Shown here piece by piece: positions 1 to 8,132 of a stretch of DNA of 64,000 nt (positions are counted from its first letter, which is position 1; each line of letters starts with the position of its first letter). Under the pieces are notes generated by a model that saw only the letters and a program-made list of their open reading frames with translations, did no database searches and had not been told where the DNA came from. Made by a program: the position numbers and the translations under genes. The stretch is from Volucribacter amazonae (GTDB lineage: Bacteria > Pseudomonadota > Gammaproteobacteria > Enterobacterales > Pasteurellaceae), in contig NZ_LWID01000001.1 in assembly GCF_029783845.1 (NCBI RefSeq), forward strand, positions 2,178,501-2,242,500. The letters are read 5' to 3'.

Positions 1-32
1 CCAATATCAGGAATTTGAATTTGTTTTGACAT
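1..32 (-). CDS. aceF: AceF, dihydrolipoamide acetyltransferase (N-terminal fragment)
   Basis: Only the first eleven codons lie in the window, reading MSKQIQIPDIG on the minus strand. That is the start of the first lipoyl domain of the pyruvate dehydrogenase E2 subunit. A good ribosome site (AAGGTAAG) lies just upstream. It begins about 95 bases downstream of the aceE stop on the same strand, the usual aceE-aceF operon order. The gene is cut by the window edge. Identity rests on the short peptide plus the neighbour. Confidence 0.85.
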   Translation of the reverse strand, partial: MSKQIQIPDI

Positions 33-127
33 ATTATCTTACCTTTTTGTGCTGTTTTTTAGTATCTATTTTAATGAAGAGAGGAATAAGCACATTCCCC
101 TCTAAAAACTAAAAAACAAATTTCAGA

Positions 128-2791
128 TTATGCATAAAGTGGGTTAATTTTATCTGCATCAATGCCATATTTAGCAATAGCATCAGCAACCACTTTCTTA
201 TCAAGCGTACCTTGTTTAGCAAGCTCAGTTAATGCTGCAATCACAACGTAATGTGCATTCACTTCAAAATGCTCACGTAAATTTTCACGACTATCAGAAC
301 GTCCGAAACCGTCAGTTCCTAATACACGATAACTTTGTGCTGGCACATAAGCACGCACTTGCTCAGCAAAGAGTTTCATATAGTCTGTTGCTGCTACTGC
401 TGGAGCATCATTCATTACTTGTGCAATATAAGGTACACGATTTTCCGCCTCTGGGTGTAAGAAATTGTAACGATCTGCATCCGCACCTTCACGAGCTAAT
501 TCAGTAAATGAAGTTACTGAATACACATCTGAGGTTACACCATATTCATCAGCGAGTAATTTCGCCGCTTCACGCACATGGCGTAAAATCGCCCCAGAAC
601 CAAGTAACTGTACTTTACCTTTACCTTGACCATTTACCGTTTCAAATTTATAAACCCCTTTACGGATACCTTCTTCTGCCCCTTTTGGCATTGCCGGCTG
701 ATCATAGGTTTCATTTAAAGTAGTGATATAATAATAAATATCTTCTTGTGCCTCGCCATACATACGGTTTACACCGTCTTGCATAATTACTGCAACTTCG
801 TACGCAAAAGCAGGATCATAAGAAATACAGTTAGGTATGGTTAAAGATTGAATATGGCTATGACCATCTTCGTGCTGTAATCCCTCACCATTTAAGGTAG
901 TACGCCCTGAAGTTCCACCAACCATAAATCCTCTTGCACGCTGATCACCTGCCGCCCACATTAAATCACCCACACGTTGGAAACCAAACATTGAGTAATA
1001 AATATAGAATGGGATCATTGGCACATCATTGGTAGAATATGAGGTTGCAGCTGCAAGCCAAGAGGCTGTTGCACCTTGTTCATTAATCCCCTCTTGTAAC
1101 ACTTGACCATCAACTGCCTCACGATAATAAGCCACTTGCTCACGATCTTGTGGGGTATAGTTTTGCCCATGTGGATTGTAAATACCGATTTGACGGAACA
1201 AACCTTCCATACCAAAAGTACGTGCTTCGTCCGCTAAAATAGGCACAATATGTTTACCTACGGATTTATTTTTCAATAGGATATTTAATGAGCGAACAAA
1301 TGCCATTGTGGTAGAAATTGGACGAGATTGTGCTTCAAATAATTGAGCAAAATCTTCTAAAGCAGGCACTTCTAATTTCTGAGTGAATTTCGGTAAGCGT
1401 GTTGGTAAATAACCATTTAATGCCTGACGACGTTCATGTAAATATTTATATTCTTCTGAACCCTCTTCAAACTTAATGTATGGTAATTTCTCAATATCTT
1501 CATCAGATACAGGGATATTGAAACGATCACGCACATATCTCACGCCTGACATATCCATTTTTTTCACTTGGTGAGCAATATTACGTCCTTCCGCCGCTTC
1601 ACCCATACCATAACCTTTAATGGTTTTTACCAATAATACCACAGGTTTATCTTTTACTTGTTTGGCTTTATTAAATGCCGCAAACACTTTTAATGGATCA
1701 TGACCACCACGATTTAATGCCCAAATTTCATCATCAGTCATTTCTGCAACCAAAGCAGCAGTTTCAGGATAACGACCAAAGAAATGCTCACGCACATAAG
1801 CACCGTCTTTTGATTTCAAGGTTTGGTAATCGCCATCAACCACTTCCATCATTAATTGTAATAATTTACCTGAAGTATCACGTTGCAATAAACGATCCCA
1901 ACGACGCCCCCAAATCACTTTAATCACTTCCCAGCCAGCACCATTAAACAAGCCTTCTAATTCTTGAATAATTTTACCATTCCCGGTTACAGGCCCATCT
2001 AAACGCTGTAAGTTACAGTTAATAACAAAAACTAAGTTATCTAATTTCTCACGAGCCGCAAAAGAAATACCGCCACGAGATTCTACTTCGTCCATTTCGC
2101 CATCACCAAGGAAAGCATAAACGGTTTGATCCGAAGTATCTTTTAAACCACGATGATGCAAATATTTTAAGAAACGTGCTTGATAAATAGCATTCAATGG
2201 GCCTAACCCCATTGATACCGTTGGGAATTGCCAAAATTCTGGCATTAATTTCGGATGAGGATAAGAAGATAAGCCTTTACCATGCACTTCTTGACGGAAA
2301 TTATCAAGTTGTTCTTCCGTTAAACGTCCTTCTAAAAAGGCACGAGCATAAATCCCTGGCGAAATATGACCTTGGAAGAAAACCAAATCGCCACCATTTT
2401 TCTCAGTACGCGCTTTAAAGAAATGGTTAAAACACACTTCATAAATTGTTGCCGCTGACTGATAAGAAGACATATGTCCGCCTAACTCTAAATCTTTTTT
2501 AGACGCACGTAATACGGTCATAATCGCATTCCAACGAATCGCCCCACGAATACGGCGTTCTAAATCAAGATTTCCCGGATAATTAGGTTCTTCTGAAGTT
2601 GGGATAGTATTAATATAATCGGTAGTTGTTCCCGTTGGTAAAGCCACATTATTAGCTCGAGCATGTTGCATCACTTGCTCAATAATAAATTGTGCTCTTT
2701 CAACACCTTCTTCACGAATTACTGAATCGATTGCCAACAACCAATCGTTGGTTTCAATCGGATCCACGTCATGCTTAACCATATCTGACAT
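128..2791 (-). CDS. aceE: Pyruvate dehydrogenase E1 component
   Basis: This is the thiamine-diphosphate-dependent E1 subunit of the pyruvate dehydrogenase complex, which decarboxylates pyruvate and acetylates the lipoyl domain of AceF. The 887 residues match the homodimeric gammaproteobacterial type, near-identical in layout to E. coli AceE. Visible signatures are the ThDP/magnesium motif GDGEMDE near residue 230 followed by NCNLQRLDG, the catalytic-glutamate region LQEGINE, and GTDGFGRSDSRENLR near the C-terminus. I chose the ATG at 2791 (MSDMVKHDVDP), not the one at 2797, because AAAGGA sits 7 bases before it but almost touches the upstream ATG. aceF follows in the same direction. No pdhR gene is adjacent. 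A stable hairpin lies in the leader (2823-2844). Confidence 0.97.
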   Translation of the reverse strand: MSDMVKHDVDPIETNDWLLAIDSVIREEGVERAQFIIEQVMQHARANNVALPTGTTTDYINTIPTSEEPNYPGNLDLERRIRGAIRWNAIMTVLRASKKDLELGGHMSSYQSAATIYEVCFNHFFKARTEKNGGDLVFFQGHISPGIYARAFLEGRLTEEQLDNFRQEVHGKGLSSYPHPKLMPEFWQFPTVSMGLGPLNAIYQARFLKYLHHRGLKDTSDQTVYAFLGDGEMDEVESRGGISFAAREKLDNLVFVINCNLQRLDGPVTGNGKIIQELEGLFNGAGWEVIKVIWGRRWDRLLQRDTSGKLLQLMMEVVDGDYQTLKSKDGAYVREHFFGRYPETAALVAEMTDDEIWALNRGGHDPLKVFAAFNKAKQVKDKPVVLLVKTIKGYGMGEAAEGRNIAHQVKKMDMSGVRYVRDRFNIPVSDEDIEKLPYIKFEEGSEEYKYLHERRQALNGYLPTRLPKFTQKLEVPALEDFAQLFEAQSRPISTTMAFVRSLNILLKNKSVGKHIVPILADEARTFGMEGLFRQIGIYNPHGQNYTPQDREQVAYYREAVDGQVLQEGINEQGATASWLAAATSYSTNDVPMIPFYIYYSMFGFQRVGDLMWAAGDQRARGFMVGGTSGRTTLNGEGLQHEDGHSHIQSLTIPNCISYDPAFAYEVAVIMQDGVNRMYGEAQEDIYYYITTLNETYDQPAMPKGAEEGIRKGVYKFETVNGQGKGKVQLLGSGAILRHVREAAKLLADEYGVTSDVYSVTSFTELAREGADADRYNFLHPEAENRVPYIAQVMNDAPAVAATDYMKLFAEQVRAYVPAQSYRVLGTDGFGRSDSRENLREHFEVNAHYVVIAALTELAKQGTLDKKVVADAIAKYGIDADKINPLYA

Positions 2792-3237
2792 GGGCATTTC
2801 CTTTTTTTAAGTTAAAAGTTACTATTTAATCCGAAGATTAAATAACCAATGAATAACTAATTCTGTCCATAACAATAAGGCTAACTAAACTTGTTAATTA
2901 ACCCTATCTGCTTTATTCAAGTGCGGTGTTAAATCAAACTGTTTTTCTAGCGGATTTAACAATTAATACAAATTTTATTAAATTTTTTGAAATAAAGATA
3001 GAAAATTTTTGCCCCTAAAATAGCAAATTTTCCTGTTTTTGTCTATTTTTAACACGCCATTACAGCAAATTTACTCGCAAATGCCATTTATTACCATATA
3101 ACTATCAATCCGATCATTATATAGCCTTTGAGCATTTATACCTTAGTTTCCACTTATTCATACTTTGCGATAATAAGATTTGCTAAATTAAACCCAATGG
3201 ATTATCTTGATTTAATGAAGAAATAAAACCTAGTAAG
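2792..3237. other. Divergent intergenic region aceE / cdaR
   Basis: This AT-rich, 446-base region holds the promoters of both divergent units. It carries one uptake sequence (AAGTGCGGT) at 2919-2927 and the leader hairpin annotated separately. I see no ORF and no MITE here. I could not assign -35/-10 elements with confidence. Confidence 0.5.
2823..2844 (-). promoter_or_regulatory. UUCG-capped hairpin in the aceE leader
   Basis: On the minus strand a perfect 9-bp stem (2836-2844 with 2823-2831) encloses a UUCG loop closed by C-G, a notably stable tetraloop. It lies about 32 bases before the aceE start, inside the expected 5' untranslated region. It has no U-tract after it, so it does not look like a terminator. 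A role in mRNA stability or translation is inference. Confidence 0.4.
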
Positions 3238-4335
3238 ATGAAACTTAACCAACAAATCGCACAAAAAATTGTACAACGTACAATGAAAATTATCGGCTAC
3301 TCCGTTAATGTTATGGACGAAACAGGAACAATTATTGCCTCAGGGGATCTTAATCGCATTGGGCAAAGCCATATTGGTGCCATCATTGCACTACGAGAAA
3401 ATCGTATGGTGGAAATAAACCAAACTCTAGCTCAACAATGGCAACATCAAGTTAAACAAGGCATTAATCTTCCCATTCGTTACCTTAATCAATCAATAGG
3501 TGTTATTGGTATTTCTGGTGAACCTGACAAAGTAAGGCATTATGTAGAACTGGCTAAAATGGCAACAGAACTTATTGTTGAGCAAGCTGTTATTCAAGAA
3601 CAACAACAATGGAATAAGCGTTATAAAGAGGAATTTTTATTACAATTACTTAATGGCACAGGTGATCTCACTACATTACGTCAACAATCTACTTTCTTTA
3701 CCTTTGATCCTCAGCAAACAAGACGTGTTATTGTAATTAAATTGCTACATTCTAGCCCAGAATATTTGCAAGAATTTATTAATCATTTAGAACAAATTGG
3801 TTTTACCGATTATGCTGTGATTAATCTTACTCAAATCGCTTTATTGCAACATATTAATTCATTGGAACAAGCAAATCACCAATTAAATAAACAATTGCCT
3901 CAACAGAATAAACAGCATTATAAAGTCGCTATTGGCTCAGTATGTACGCAACTTGAAGACTTGTATATCTCTTATCAAACGGCACAAAATATTCTCGCCT
4001 ATGGTTTAGCTATGCGTCCTAAACAACATTATTATTTTTTTGATCAACATTCTCTTCCTGCGTTATTATTTAATTTGACAGATACTTGGTATATGCAAAA
4101 AATCCTGCAACACAGCGAAAAACTTAAACAACAAGATAATAAAAAAGTGCTGTTAAAAACCTTACAACAATATTTTTTAGCAAATTGTGATCTTGATCGC
4201 ACCGCACAAAAACTCTTTATTCACCCCAATACTTTACGCTATCGTTTAGCTCGCATTGAACAAATAACAAACTTAAAAATCAATAACATAGAAGACAAAT
4301 TCAACCTGTATCTTTGTGCCTTATTAAGCCGATAA
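3238..4335 (+). CDS. cdaR: CdaR-type sugar diacid / glycerate regulator
   Basis: The product (365 residues) is a transcription activator of the CdaR (SdaR) family, which senses glycerate or sugar diacids and switches on their catabolic genes. The N-terminal diacid-recognition domain is recognisable from IVQRTMKIIGYSVNVMD and GTIIASGD within the first 60 residues. The C-terminus has the PucR/CdaR-type helix-turn-helix (DLDRTAQKLFIHPNTLRYRL, near residue 325-345). It lies immediately before a GntP permease and a glycerate kinase on the same strand, exactly the expected targets. I recall the same three-gene cluster in Haemophilus influenzae. The ribosome site is weak (TAAG), but no other start fits better. 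Confidence 0.92.
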   Translation: MKLNQQIAQKIVQRTMKIIGYSVNVMDETGTIIASGDLNRIGQSHIGAIIALRENRMVEINQTLAQQWQHQVKQGINLPIRYLNQSIGVIGISGEPDKVRHYVELAKMATELIVEQAVIQEQQQWNKRYKEEFLLQLLNGTGDLTTLRQQSTFFTFDPQQTRRVIVIKLLHSSPEYLQEFINHLEQIGFTDYAVINLTQIALLQHINSLEQANHQLNKQLPQQNKQHYKVAIGSVCTQLEDLYISYQTAQNILAYGLAMRPKQHYYFFDQHSLPALLFNLTDTWYMQKILQHSEKLKQQDNKKVLLKTLQQYFLANCDLDRTAQKLFIHPNTLRYRLARIEQITNLKINNIEDKFNLYLCALLSR

Positions 4336-4380
4336 TTTGTATAAAATAACAAAAATAACTTGAAATATCGCTAAAAATTT

Positions 4381-4480
4381 AGTCATTTGACTAAAGCATC
4401 TTTTAAGCAAAATCACTAATATGGTTATTGATGATAGTTAATCTCATCAACATTAGCCCAAGTTAGCCGTATTTCGGGCT
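4381..4480 (+). promoter_or_regulatory. Inverted repeats in the gntP-family leader
   Basis: Three dyads lie between the cdaR stop and the permease: AGTCA/TGACT at 4381-4392, TTGATGA/TCATCAA at 4428-4450 and AGCCC/GGGCT at 4455-4480. One may be a CdaR operator and the last a weak hairpin at the end of cdaR, but none has a terminator-like T-run. The assignment is tentative. Confidence 0.25.
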
Positions 4481-4513
4481 TAACCAAATAATCTATTACT
4501 AAGGATAACAACT

Positions 4514-4549
4514 TATAGTCGTTTCAATTTAAAAAGTTGGACGACTATA
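4514..4549 (+). repeat. Minimal 36-bp copy of the TATAGTCG palindromic element
   Basis: The two outer tips of the MITE family (TATAGTCG ... CGACTATA) are present with nearly all of the interior missing. It lies 20 bases before the permease start, and an in-frame TTG inside it would extend that ORF by 11 codons, so it could mislead start prediction. It is either an internal-deletion product or an early-stage element. Confidence 0.75.
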
Positions 4550-4569
4550 GTATCCCCTTGGAGGCTATT

Positions 4570-5946
4570 ATGACTGGTATCTCACTTATTATTACCTTTA
4601 TTCTAGCGATTATTATTATGATTTGGTTAATCGCTAAAATCAAAGTTCACCCATTTCTTGCCTTAATGGGCGTATCATTAACCTTAGCCATGCTCGCAGG
4701 TATTGAGCTTAATCGTATCCCAACAATTATCGGCGAGGGATTTAGTGCCATTTTTAAAAGTATTGGCATTGTAATTATTCTTGGTGCAATCATTGGTACA
4801 ATTCTGGAAAAAACAGGTGCAGCATTAAAACTGGCAGATTTAGTCGTCCGCCTAGTAGGACAAAAACGTCCTGATTTAGCTATGCTTATGATGGGCTGGA
4901 TTGTGGGCATTCCTGTTTTTTGTGATAGTGGATTTGTGGTACTTAACCCTATCCGAGAGGCACTTCGTAGCAAAATTGCGGCAAATCCTGTGAGTATGGC
5001 TGTCGCATTAAGTGGTGGACTTTATGCCTCACATGTCTTTATTCCGCCTACACCGGGACCTATTGCCGCTGCTGGAGCATTAGGACTAAGCCATAATTTA
5101 TTACTAGTTATCATTATGGGAATTGTTGTATCTCTTCCTGTTTTGCTTGCGGTCTATCTTTTTGCTAAATATATTGGCAACAAAGTTAGCATAGAACAGC
5201 CAGAGGCAGATCATATTATTCAACAAAGTTATGAACAATTACTGCAACATTACGGTAAACTTCCCAATGGTTTACTCAGTTTAGCCCCAATTTTATTCCC
5301 TATCCTGCTTATGGCACTAGGTTCAATAGGAAAAATTTTGGGGATCGGTGGACAATTAGGCGAAATAATTCAATTTCTAGGTAATCCTATTATTGCTCTC
5401 ACTGTTGGAGTTATCTTTGCCATTGGTTTATTATTGCAAACAGAAAAAATTAAGGAGTTTGATCAACTTACCAATGAAACCCTAAAAATCGTTGGTCCAA
5501 TTTTATTTATTACAGCCGCAGGTGGTGTTTTAGGTAAAATTATTATTGAAGCAGGTTTTGTTGAGTATATTAAACAAAATGCACATCATATTAGCACGTT
5601 TGGCATATTCTTTCCTTTTATCATTTCAGCGATTCTCAAAACAGCCCAAGGTAGTTCAACCGTCGCTATTATAACCACTGCTGCCATTATGGGTATGTTT
5701 AACGCTAATGATTCACTTATGGCAGTATTGGGATTAACTTCAGAAATTGCCGCCACACTTTGTGTTATGGCGATTGCCGCTGGTGCAATGTGCGTATCGC
5801 ACGCCAACGATAGCTATTATTGGGTTGTTACTAATTTTACCAAACTTACCCCTCAACAAGGCTACAAAACCCAAACCTTGCTAACCTTGATTATGGGAAT
5901 AGTCGGAATATTAACCGTCTATGTATTATCATTAATTTTGCTATAA
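4570..5946 (+). CDS. GntP-family permease (probable glycerate/gluconate transporter)
   Basis: This integral membrane protein of 458 residues belongs to the GntP (gluconate:H+ symporter) family. It has some 12-14 hydrophobic segments throughout and the family motifs GIPVFCDSGFV (near residue 115) and HVFIPPTPGP (near residue 155), plus the late SHANDSYYWVV segment. The start is the ATG at 4570, preceded by TTGGAGG at 6-base spacing. An upstream in-frame TTG lies within a mobile-element remnant and is rejected. It sits between cdaR and glycerate kinase, with 10 bases separating it from the kinase, so glycerate is the most likely substrate. Gluconate or another sugar acid cannot be excluded from sequence alone. 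Confidence 0.9.
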   Translation: MTGISLIITFILAIIIMIWLIAKIKVHPFLALMGVSLTLAMLAGIELNRIPTIIGEGFSAIFKSIGIVIILGAIIGTILEKTGAALKLADLVVRLVGQKRPDLAMLMMGWIVGIPVFCDSGFVVLNPIREALRSKIAANPVSMAVALSGGLYASHVFIPPTPGPIAAAGALGLSHNLLLVIIMGIVVSLPVLLAVYLFAKYIGNKVSIEQPEADHIIQQSYEQLLQHYGKLPNGLLSLAPILFPILLMALGSIGKILGIGGQLGEIIQFLGNPIIALTVGVIFAIGLLLQTEKIKEFDQLTNETLKIVGPILFITAAGGVLGKIIIEAGFVEYIKQNAHHISTFGIFFPFIISAILKTAQGSSTVAIITTAAIMGMFNANDSLMAVLGLTSEIAATLCVMAIAAGAMCVSHANDSYYWVVTNFTKLTPQQGYKTQTLLTLIMGIVGILTVYVLSLILL

Positions 5947-5956
5947 CGGAGTAACT

Positions 5957-7117
5957 ATGAATATCCTTATCGCCCCTGATTCCTTTAAAGAAAGCCTGAC
6001 CGCTTTACAAGTTGCCAATGCCATTGAAATCGGCTTTAAACATATCTTTAAACAAGCCACTTATCAAAAAGTGCCAATGGCTGACGGTGGCGAAGGAACG
6101 GTACAATCGCTAGTTGATGCCACACAAGGCACATTATTAAGCCAGCAAGTTACCGCACCACTTGGTAATAAAATCCAAGCGGTATGGGGATTATCGGGCG
6201 ATAAGCAAACAGCCTTTATTGAAATGGCAGCCGCCTCAGGCTTACATCTCGTCCCCCCAGCACAACGCAATCCTTTAATTACCACCAGTTATGGCACTGG
6301 AGAGTTAATCAAAGCTGCGTTAGATTATGGGGTCAATAACATTATTCTCGGTATTGGTGGCAGTGCCACCAATGATGGTGGAGTAGGTATGTTGCAAGCC
6401 TTAGGCATCAAATTTACAGATCAACAACAACGCGATATCGGTTTTGGTGGACAAGCCTTAATGGATATTGCACATATTGATTTAAGCCAATGCGATCCTC
6501 GCTTGCAATATGTACAACTTGAAGTCGCTTGCGATGTAAATAATCCGCTCTGTGGCGAACAAGGGGCATCAGCCATTTTTGCCCCACAAAAAGGGGCAAG
6601 CCCAGCAATGATTAAACAATTAGACCTTGCTCTACAACATTTTGCCCAAATGGTACAACAGCATTGTCAACTTGATATTCTTACCCCCGCTGGTGCAGGT
6701 GCGGCAGGGGGTATGGGGGGCGGTTTATTGTTATTACCACAGGTAACGCTCAAATCAGGGGTAGAAATCGTCATCAATGCGGTTAATTTAGCAGAGAAAA
6801 TAAAACAGGCTGATTTAGTTATCACAGGCGAGGGCAGAATGGACGCACAAAGTATCCATGGTAAAACCCCCATTGGAGTCGCCAATATTGCCAAACAATT
6901 TAACAAACCCGTTATCGCCCTTGTCGGCAGTTTAAAATCGGATTATCCCTTGGTGTATAATTATGGAATTGATGCGGTTTTTCCTATTATTCGCCAAGTG
7001 GCAGACTTAACGGATACCCTAGCTCAAGCTGAACAAAACCTGATTTCAACGGCGCATAATGTCGCCAGACTTTATCAACTGGCACAGGGACATTATAGTC
7101 GTTTCAATTTAAAATAG
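5957..7117 (+). CDS. glxK: Glycerate kinase, type I (GlxK/GarK family)
   Basis: The enzyme phosphorylates D-glycerate with ATP to feed it into lower glycolysis. The 386 residues start with MNILIAPDSFKESL, the hallmark of the family, followed by MADGGEGT (near residue 42), GIGGSATNDGG (near residue 135) and VITGEGRMDAQS (near residue 290). It is probably co-transcribed with the permease (10-base gap, GGAG ribosome site). The last seven residues (YSRFNLK) and the TAG stop are encoded by the left end of a TATAGTCG mobile element that begins at 7094. The natural C-terminus has therefore been replaced by an insertion. The catalytic body is intact, so activity is likely retained. Confidence 0.95.
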   Translation: MNILIAPDSFKESLTALQVANAIEIGFKHIFKQATYQKVPMADGGEGTVQSLVDATQGTLLSQQVTAPLGNKIQAVWGLSGDKQTAFIEMAAASGLHLVPPAQRNPLITTSYGTGELIKAALDYGVNNIILGIGGSATNDGGVGMLQALGIKFTDQQQRDIGFGGQALMDIAHIDLSQCDPRLQYVQLEVACDVNNPLCGEQGASAIFAPQKGASPAMIKQLDLALQHFAQMVQQHCQLDILTPAGAGAAGGMGGGLLLLPQVTLKSGVEIVINAVNLAEKIKQADLVITGEGRMDAQSIHGKTPIGVANIAKQFNKPVIALVGSLKSDYPLVYNYGIDAVFPIIRQVADLTDTLAQAEQNLISTAHNVARLYQLAQGHYSRFNLK

Positions 7118-7245
7118 GGTAAAACCTACCAACACTGTTTATTTATAGTCGTTTCAATTTAAAATGAGACAAGGCGGTACGCCGAAGACAGTACAAGTAG
7201 GCGAGGCGTACCAACGCCGTATCATTTTAAAGTGGAGCGACTATA
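7094..7245 (+). repeat. Tandem TATAGTCG elements: truncated copy plus full copy
   Basis: A truncated copy (7094-7143, left end only) is followed directly by a nearly complete copy (7144-7245, 102 bp) ending CGACTATA. The first copy provides the C-terminus of glycerate kinase. The terminal repeats of the full copy pair over about 28 bases. It encodes no protein. Confidence 0.85.
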
Positions 7246-7260
7246 AAACAAACAAAATAA

Positions 7261-7286
7261 CAGGCTTACTAATAAGCCTGCTTTTC
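7261..7286 (+). terminator. Terminator between glxK and hpt (possibly bidirectional)
   Basis: A perfect 8-bp stem (CAGGCTTA/TAAGCCTG) with a 4-base loop is followed by CTTTTC on the plus strand and by TTATTTTG on the minus strand. It separates the convergent glxK and hpt genes. An uptake sequence lies at 7300-7308. Confidence 0.7.
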
Positions 7287-7326
7287 ACTATATCGTTCAA
7301 AGTGCGGTAAGTTTTCGCAAAATTTT

Positions 7327-7866
7327 TTACGCTTCCAACACCACCTTGCCAATATAGCCTAAATGGCGATAATGTTGAGCATAATCAATGCCATAGCCCA
7401 CTACAAATTCATCAGGAATTGAAAAACCAATCCAATCCACTGGCACTTCTACCTCTCGGCGTGAAGGTTTGTCTAATAAGGTACAAATACTCAAGGATTT
7501 AGGCTCACGCAAGTTTAAAATTTCACGCACTTTTTGCAAGGTATAACCTGTATCAATAATATCTTCCACAATTAACACATGTTCCCCTTTAATATCCCCC
7601 TCTAAATCCTTAGCGATACGAACATCATGGTTACTAGTCATACCTGAGCCGTAACTGGAAGTGGTCATAAAATCTACGATTACAGGCACTTGAAGTTCAC
7701 GCACTAAATCCGCCATAAACATAAAAGATCCCTTGAGCAAACCAACCACAATCAATCTTTCCGCTTGCTGATGTTGATAATATTGGCTAATTTCATGCCC
7801 TAATTCGCTAATGCGTGAAGCCACATCGGCTTGTGTAATTAATGTTTCTACATAATGTTTTTTCAT
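7327..7866 (-). CDS. hpt: Hypoxanthine phosphoribosyltransferase
   Basis: This cytoplasmic purine-salvage enzyme converts hypoxanthine (and guanine) plus PRPP to IMP/GMP. The length (179 residues) is typical of the gammaproteobacterial Hpt family. The PRPP-binding motif VLIVEDIIDTGYT is at residues 97-109. GLLKGSFMF (near 43) and SYGSGM (71-76), the flexible-loop segment, are also present. The start is supported by AAGGAATAAGA before the ATG. It appears monocistronic, with the terminator at 7261-7286 downstream. Confidence 0.95.
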   Translation of the reverse strand: MKKHYVETLITQADVASRISELGHEISQYYQHQQAERLIVVGLLKGSFMFMADLVRELQVPVIVDFMTTSSYGSGMTSNHDVRIAKDLEGDIKGEHVLIVEDIIDTGYTLQKVREILNLREPKSLSICTLLDKPSRREVEVPVDWIGFSIPDEFVVGYGIDYAQHYRHLGYIGKVVLEA

Positions 7867-7943
7867 TCTTATTCCTTAATTATTACACCTGAATAACGTT
7901 CTAACCGCTCGCTATTATAACACTATCTCACAAACCTATAGTC

Positions 7944-8076
7944 AAAAAAAAGTCGGGGTATATCCCCGACCTTTCATTAACCCTAACGAATTTACTTTCT
8001 ACTCTACCTGTTAATTGGAATCTCTCTATGCAAGCCAAAAATAATGGTATTTTTTACCGCACTTCCCAACAGGATG
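7944..8076 (-). ncRNA. Candidate Fur-regulated small RNA (HrrF/RyhB-like role)
   Basis: The gap between hpt and pmbA holds a complete small-RNA gene on the minus strand. It has a -35 TTGACA (8105-8110), a 16-base spacer, a TAATAT -10 (8083-8088), then about 130 transcribed bases. It ends in a 7-bp GC-rich hairpin (7952-7958 with 7964-7970) followed by eight U residues. A strong Fur-box match overlaps the -35. There is no ORF with a ribosome site inside, and the transcript contains one uptake sequence (8056-8064). A Fur-repressed Hfq-binding RNA called HrrF is known in Haemophilus influenzae. Whether this is its homologue I cannot tell from sequence alone. The 5' end is estimated from the promoter. 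Confidence 0.7.
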
Positions 8077-8082
8077 GGAGCT

Positions 8083-8127
8083 ATATTAACAAATAAAAAA
8101 ACCTTGTCAATAAGAATTATTATCATT
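8083..8127 (-). promoter_or_regulatory. Promoter with Fur box for the hpt-pmbA small RNA
   Basis: On the minus strand the segment ATGATAATAATTCTTATT (in 8109-8127) matches the Fur 7-1-7 consensus TGATAAT-N-ATTATCA at 12 of 14 positions. It runs directly into the TTGACA -35 at 8105-8110, and a TAATAT -10 lies at 8083-8088. Fur bound here would block RNA polymerase, predicting expression under iron limitation. Confidence 0.65.
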
Positions 8128-8132
8128 TAGAT

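Noticed and set aside
4537..4569. Eleven-codon N-terminal extension of the GntP permease from a TTG
   Set aside because: It lies within a mobile-element remnant, and the ATG at 4570 has a clear ribosome site.
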